Shown here piece after piece: positions 6,808 through 8,975 of a stretch of 8,975 nucleotides of DNA. The notes beneath the pieces were generated by a model that did not search any database, was not told where the DNA came from, and was given only the letters and a program-made list of their open reading frames with translations. The stretch covers positions 1-8,975 of the forward strand of contig JASFIT010000178.1 in assembly GCA_050122535.1 (NCBI GenBank), in the 5' to 3' direction. A program made the position numbers and the translations under genes. This DNA comes from JASFEQ01 sp050122535 (GTDB lineage: Bacteria; Desulfobacterota; DSM-4660; Desulfatiglandales; HGW-15). Each line of letters begins with the position of its first letter. Within the stretch, counting starts at the first letter, position 1.

Positions 6808-7893
6808 TTAAGACGACCCTGTGTGAAATGCCGCTGCGCGAAGGTGGGCTATCTGGCAAAGATAATCTACAGGGGTTTCCGGATTATTGTGCTCCAGCCA
6901 CGCCCAGCCCGGGCACTGCCCACATAAGGCGATCAACTCGCACCGCCCGCATAGATACTCCCCTTCAGGTTTCAGGCTTATGAATTCAGCAAGGGCCTCA
7001 TTCCAGCCCTCTTGAAAGGATCCAGATCGCAAGTCATAGCTCTGAAACCGTGTCATTTCGCACGTACTCATTTGCCCGTAGGGATCGATATGGAATGTAG
7101 CAATTCCTGCACCACAGTGGAAGAGGTTTTCAGAGGGGTGAGGGCCTATGAATTTCTCACAAAATTTTCGCCATTCTTTGACCCTTTTCTCATCATTTAA
7201 ATCCAACTTGACCACCTCTTCGGGAGACAACCTGAAATGACAGGGCCCTTTTGAGCCGTCCAATCTGGCGTTGAGCACAGGGTCAAAACGGAACTTCACG
7301 CCCAATTGCTCAGCATATTCTTTTATTTGGGAGACCTCATGATGATTTAAAGTCATAGCCATGGTCTTCAGGCCCAGTGGAATTTCTCGTTCCATAAGGC
7401 GTTCGATACCCTTTTTGCAGCGCTCAAAGGAGCCAGGAATCCCGGTTATGCTTTCATAGGTCTCTTTTGTTGCACCATATAGCGTGATCTCCACTAAATA
7501 AGGGGGCCATTCCGCCAAACCGTCGGCGATCTCCGCGGTTATGAGCGTCCCATTGGTAAACAGCGTAATGATGAAGCCTTTTTTCTTCGCATATGTGTAT
7601 ATTTCCAGGATGTCTTTTCTCAGGAGGGGCTCTCCACCGGTTATCAGAAGCCACAAGCAACCCGCCTCTGCAATCTGGTCAAAGATATGGAGTATCTCTT
7701 CAGTCTTCAGCTCCATCTCCACGGCATCCTGATTATTGGCTGACAGGTTACAGTAGCAATGGGCACAGCGAAGGTTACAGCGAAAGGTGAGCTCAATGGA
7801 GCCGTGAACTGGAATCCTCTCTTCCAAAACCTGCTTGTTCAACCGGTCACCGAATTGCGTATAGCTGATGCTGGGTATGTGGGGACAGTCCAT
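6808..7893 (-). CDS. Radical SAM/SPASM peptide-modifying enzyme
   Basis: The 361-residue cytoplasmic enzyme is predicted to use S-adenosylmethionine and Fe-S clusters for radical modification of a peptide. The SAM-cluster motif CNLRCAHC gives Cys39, Cys43 and Cys46, and GGEP at 86-89 is the SAM-binding motif. The C-terminus has a full SPASM set of seven Cys: 260, 278, then C315-x2-C318-x5-C324-x2-C327, and 346. These would hold two auxiliary clusters, as in enzymes for PQQ, sactipeptides, ranthipeptides and mycofactocin. An upstream TTG at 7926 would add 11 residues (372 total). ATG 7893 is preferred because neither start has a good ribosome site and the extension looks unlike coding sequence. 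It lies between the PqqD-like gene and the peptide gene, which fits a role in modifying that peptide. The bond it makes cannot be read from sequence. Confidence 0.93.
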   Translation of the reverse strand: MDCPHIPSISYTQFGDRLNKQVLEERIPVHGSIELTFRCNLRCAHCYCNLSANNQDAVEMELKTEEILHIFDQIAEAGCLWLLITGGEPLLRKDILEIYTYAKKKGFIITLFTNGTLITAEIADGLAEWPPYLVEITLYGATKETYESITGIPGSFERCKKGIERLMEREIPLGLKTMAMTLNHHEVSQIKEYAEQLGVKFRFDPVLNARLDGSKGPCHFRLSPEEVVKLDLNDEKRVKEWRKFCEKFIGPHPSENLFHCGAGIATFHIDPYGQMSTCEMTRFQSYDLRSGSFQEGWNEALAEFISLKPEGEYLCGRCELIALCGQCPGWAWLEHNNPETPVDYLCQIAHLRAAAFHTGSS

Positions 7894-7965
7894 AATTAAC
7901 CCGAAAACCTGTAAAATTTGTGCCAAGCTCTTGCAATACTACATGATTATTAGGAGTGAACGCGT

Positions 7966-8035
7966 GATACTGGATACTGGATAAAATAGGAATTTTCTTA
8001 ATTTATCTAGTATCAAGTATCGAGTATCCAGCATC
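7966..8035. repeat. Heptanucleotide repeats arranged as a hairpin
   Basis: The left arm (7966-7983) is about two and a half GATACTG units. The right side is four 7-nt units, TAGTATC, AAGTATC, GAGTATC and CAGCATC (8008-8035). The left arm pairs with 8004-8021 at 16 of 18 positions across a 20-nt loop. It fills most of the 187-nt gap between the PqqD-like and radical SAM genes, where it could act as an mRNA processing or attenuation structure. Repeats of this wording are, from memory, dispersed in related genomes. Confidence 0.65.
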
Positions 8036-8046
8036 TGTTCGCCTCC

Positions 8047-8065
8047 CCAGTCCGTACCGGTCTGG
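8047..8065. other. GC-rich hairpin just downstream of the PqqD-like gene
   Basis: CCAGTCCG (8047-8054) pairs with CGGTCTGG (8058-8065) with one mismatch and a 3-nt loop. It lies 15 nt past the PqqD-like stop codon on the minus strand. No T-run follows, so it is more likely a partial terminator or RNA stabilising stem than a full stop signal. Confidence 0.4.
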
Positions 8066-8080
8066 AGATGCGGAGCTTCG

Positions 8081-8371
8081 CTAATCTTCGATAATCGCCT
8101 TTATCCCCTCTAACTGTTGAAGATGCTCTACGAGATCTTTTTCAGCCTCTTCAGGTTCGACTTCAAACTCCTCAATAATCTTTTCTTTGATTTTGCTGAC
8201 TTGTGTTTCTCCATCGATGAGCTCCCAGATGAGCGCCGCGGTCTCATTCAGGGTATAGATGCTTTCCAGATCACCCACATCCTGCCGGATAGGAACAAGA
8301 ATGAACTCATCACCTATTTTTCTGGATACAACAGCATCGCTCTTCTTATAGATCTTTCCTAGAAAATTCAT
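8081..8371 (-). CDS. PqqD-like peptide chaperone (RiPP recognition element)
   Basis: This 96-residue protein has the length and pattern of the PqqD family. An N-terminal beta-rich half (residues 12-40) is followed by the signature YTLNETAALIWELIDG (39-54) and a helical acidic half ending GIKAIIED. PqqD-like proteins bind the leader of a precursor peptide and present it to the radical SAM enzyme. Here the expected partners are the peptide at 6621-6794, whose Lys-rich leader would suit this acidic protein, and the SPASM enzyme downstream. The ATG start is preceded by AGGGGGG (8383-8389) with 11-nt spacing, a weak but usable ribosome site. It is the first gene of the cassette, about 255 nt after a predicted promoter. 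Confidence 0.9.
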   Translation of the reverse strand: MNFLGKIYKKSDAVVSRKIGDEFILVPIRQDVGDLESIYTLNETAALIWELIDGETQVSKIKEKIIEEFEVEPEEAEKDLVEHLQQLEGIKAIIED

Positions 8372-8445
8372 GACATGCGAAGCCCCCCTGTACGAAAATA
8401 TTCCAGAATGCCTCGTTTTTCAAAGCAGGGATGAATGGCATCCTT

Positions 8446-8527
8446 CGTCATTCCCGCGGAAGCGGGAATCCAGATAACCACCGTAAAAACGCTTGGAACC
8501 TGGATGCCCGCTTTCGCGGGCATGACG
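8446..8527. repeat. Dispersed inverted-repeat element with two GC hairpins
   Basis: The arms 8446-8473 and 8500-8527 are 28 nt each and match as inverted repeats at 25 positions. Each arm also folds on itself: CCCGC/GCGGG on the left and GCCCGC/GCGGGC on the right. When translated it gives the familiar spurious HSRGSGNPD and DARFRGHD strings, which I recall from many Desulfobacterota and related genomes. It lies in the predicted leader of the PqqD-like gene. Confidence 0.8.
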
Positions 8528-8598
8528 GATTGGCGAAACGGCTTTCAATCGATGAATGTCCTTTTTCTACTCGCATAGGAACAACGTGTAACCAGAAG

Positions 8599-8618
8599 CC
8601 CCGCGTTTCAACGCGGGG
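8599..8618. repeat. Perfect GC-rich hairpin at the 5' end of the cassette transcript
   Basis: CCCCGCGTT (8599-8607) and AACGCGGGG (8610-8618) pair perfectly around TC, and outer GAAG/CTTC can extend the stem. It starts about 8 nt after the predicted transcription start of the minus-strand operon. It may stabilise the mRNA, or be a remnant of an IS200/IS605-type or REP-like hairpin. No T-run follows on either strand. Confidence 0.6.
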
Positions 8619-8632
8619 AGCTTCACTATCTA

Positions 8633-8661
8633 ATTTTATGAGAATGAGGTTTATGTGTCAA
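8633..8661 (-). promoter_or_regulatory. Sigma70-type promoter of the PqqD/radical-SAM/peptide/kinase operon
   Basis: On the minus strand the -35 TTGACA (8661-8656) is perfect, the spacer is exactly 17 nt, and the -10 is TAAAAT (8638-8633), five of six to consensus. Transcription would begin near 8626 and run through a leader of about 255 nt to the PqqD-like ATG at 8371. Confidence 0.72.
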
Positions 8662-8755
8662 TTGGAGTGAATTTCTACTTTGAGTAAAAAGAAAGCCATA
8701 ATTTGTTGTAATTAGCATATATAATCCCAAATAATAACAATATATTAACAAATAA

Positions 8756-8783
8756 TTGATTTTATGTAAAAATTTGGTATAAT
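8756..8783 (+). promoter_or_regulatory. Extended -10 promoter of kinase copy 3
   Basis: The -35-like TTGATT (8756-8761), a 16-nt spacer and a perfect TATAAT (8778-8783) are preceded by TGG, giving the extended -10 form TGGTATAAT. Transcription would begin near 8790, leaving a leader of about 75 nt before the TTG at 8865. Confidence 0.7.
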
Positions 8784-8808
8784 TTAGTCTTCTTATGTGT
8801 AAAGTAAA

Positions 8809-8850
8809 TTGAGCATTTTTCTTATTGCGATCGTAGTTAGCGATGCTCAA
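8809..8850 (+). promoter_or_regulatory. Leader hairpin before kinase copy 3
   Basis: TTGAGCAT (8809-8816) and ATGCTCAA (8843-8850) form a perfect 8-bp stem enclosing 26 nt. It ends 3 nt before the ribosome binding site AAAGGTG (8854-8860), so folding could affect translation of copy 3. It does not match any riboswitch I recognise. Confidence 0.45.
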
Positions 8851-8864
8851 AACAAAGGTGTATT

Positions 8865-8975
8865 TTGGCCCAATACGATATAAACCTTAGAGAATACTGG
8901 CGGATTCTTAAGAAGCGCAAGTTTATTGTTATATTTATCGCCATTGTTCTGGGTATATTCAGCACGTCTCTTGCC
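8865..8975 (+). CDS. BY-kinase (Wzz/Wzc-like), copy 3, 3'-partial
   Basis: Only the first 37 codons are in the window. From the TTG start the frame gives AQYDINLREYWRILKKRKF, identical to residues 2-20 of copy 2, followed by the first membrane helix (IVIFIAIVLGIFS...), which is similar but not identical. This short cytoplasmic segment plus TM1 is the start of a Wzz domain. AAAGGTG (8854-8860) is the ribosome binding site. It has its own promoter at 8756-8783. Whether this copy also has the SPOR tail cannot be seen here. The match, the shared rare start codon and the orientation make it a third tandem paralog. Confidence 0.88.
   Translation, partial: MAQYDINLREYWRILKKRKFIVIFIAIVLGIFSTSLA

Larger units (their letters stand above)
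8372..8864. other. Divergent intergenic region between the RiPP cassette and kinase copy 3
   Basis: This 493-bp gap holds no convincing gene. It contains a dispersed two-hairpin element (8446-8527), a GC-rich hairpin (8599-8618), a minus-strand promoter (8633-8661), an AT-rich stretch (about 8690-8780), a plus-strand promoter (8756-8783) and a leader hairpin (8809-8850). It appears to be the control region for two divergent transcripts. Confidence 0.7.

Noticed and set aside
6541..6983. Plus-strand frames of 62-77 codons opposite the peptide gene and the end of the radical SAM gene
   Set aside because: No ribosome sites, composition unlike coding sequence, and the minus strand explains the region better with a precursor gene and SPASM motifs.
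8446..8618. Possible CRISPR-like or tRNA-like structure from the repeated hairpins
   Set aside because: There are no regularly spaced identical repeats with unique spacers, and no cloverleaf or anticodon arm.
8431..8670. 79-codon plus-strand frame starting MNGILRHSRGSGNPD
   Set aside because: It is the familiar false translation of the dispersed element at 8446-8527, has no ribosome binding site, and crosses the GC hairpin and the minus-strand promoter.
8626..8850. 74-codon minus-strand frame in the AT-rich region before kinase copy 3
   Set aside because: It lies over the copy 3 promoter and leader hairpin, has biased AT-rich composition, no ribosome site and no recognisable features.
8809..8864. 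Known riboswitch before kinase copy 3
   Set aside because: Only a simple 8-bp hairpin is seen. I could find no conserved core of a riboswitch class, including c-di-GMP types.

Overview
The window looks like a bacterial chromosome segment, most likely from the Desulfobacterota (deltaproteobacterial type) or a relative. The grounds are indirect. Envelope polysaccharide kinases sit beside a PqqD/radical-SAM cassette, and two dispersed intergenic elements of types I associate with such genomes are present (a TCATTCCCGCG...GCGGGAATCCAG element and a GTCATTGCGAG...CTCGCAATGAC element). Base composition is mid-GC in genes and AT-rich in the last intergenic region.

Plus strand: there are three paralogous bacterial tyrosine-kinase (BY-kinase, Wzc/Wzz type) genes in one orientation. 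Copy 1 (1-1743) enters from the left with its first half missing. Copy 2 (2094-5525) is complete at 1143 residues. Copy 3 starts at 8865 and runs off the right edge. Copies 1 and 2 share an unusual layout: after the usual Wzz domain, kinase and tyrosine cluster comes an extra membrane helix, a long Lys/Pro-rich stretch and two C-terminal SPOR-like repeats. This predicts a protein with its kinase in the cytoplasm and its tail on the peptidoglycan side. A rho-independent terminator follows copy 1. An extended -10 promoter precedes copy 3.

Minus strand, between copies 2 and 3: a four-gene cassette reads right to left, namely a PqqD-like peptide chaperone (8081-8371), a radical SAM/SPASM enzyme (6808-7893), a 57-residue peptide gene (6621-6794), and an HPr-kinase-like ATP-dependent kinase (5577-6488). 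The peptide gene begins 13 nt after the radical SAM stop codon, has a near-ideal ribosome binding site, and encodes a Lys-rich leader ending LEEAVLQPCK followed by a short Cys-containing tail. This is the layout of a RiPP (ribosomally made, post-translationally modified peptide) system, and the peptide is probably the precursor. The HprK-like kinase suggests that a phosphorylation step may accompany the radical chemistry. No exporter or protease is visible in the window.

A strong sigma70-type promoter (8633-8661, minus) lies upstream of the PqqD-like gene and is divergent from the promoter of copy 3. The intergenic regions hold several inverted-repeat elements, a heptanucleotide repeat hairpin, and a 40-bp direct duplication that includes the apparent start of the HprK-like gene.
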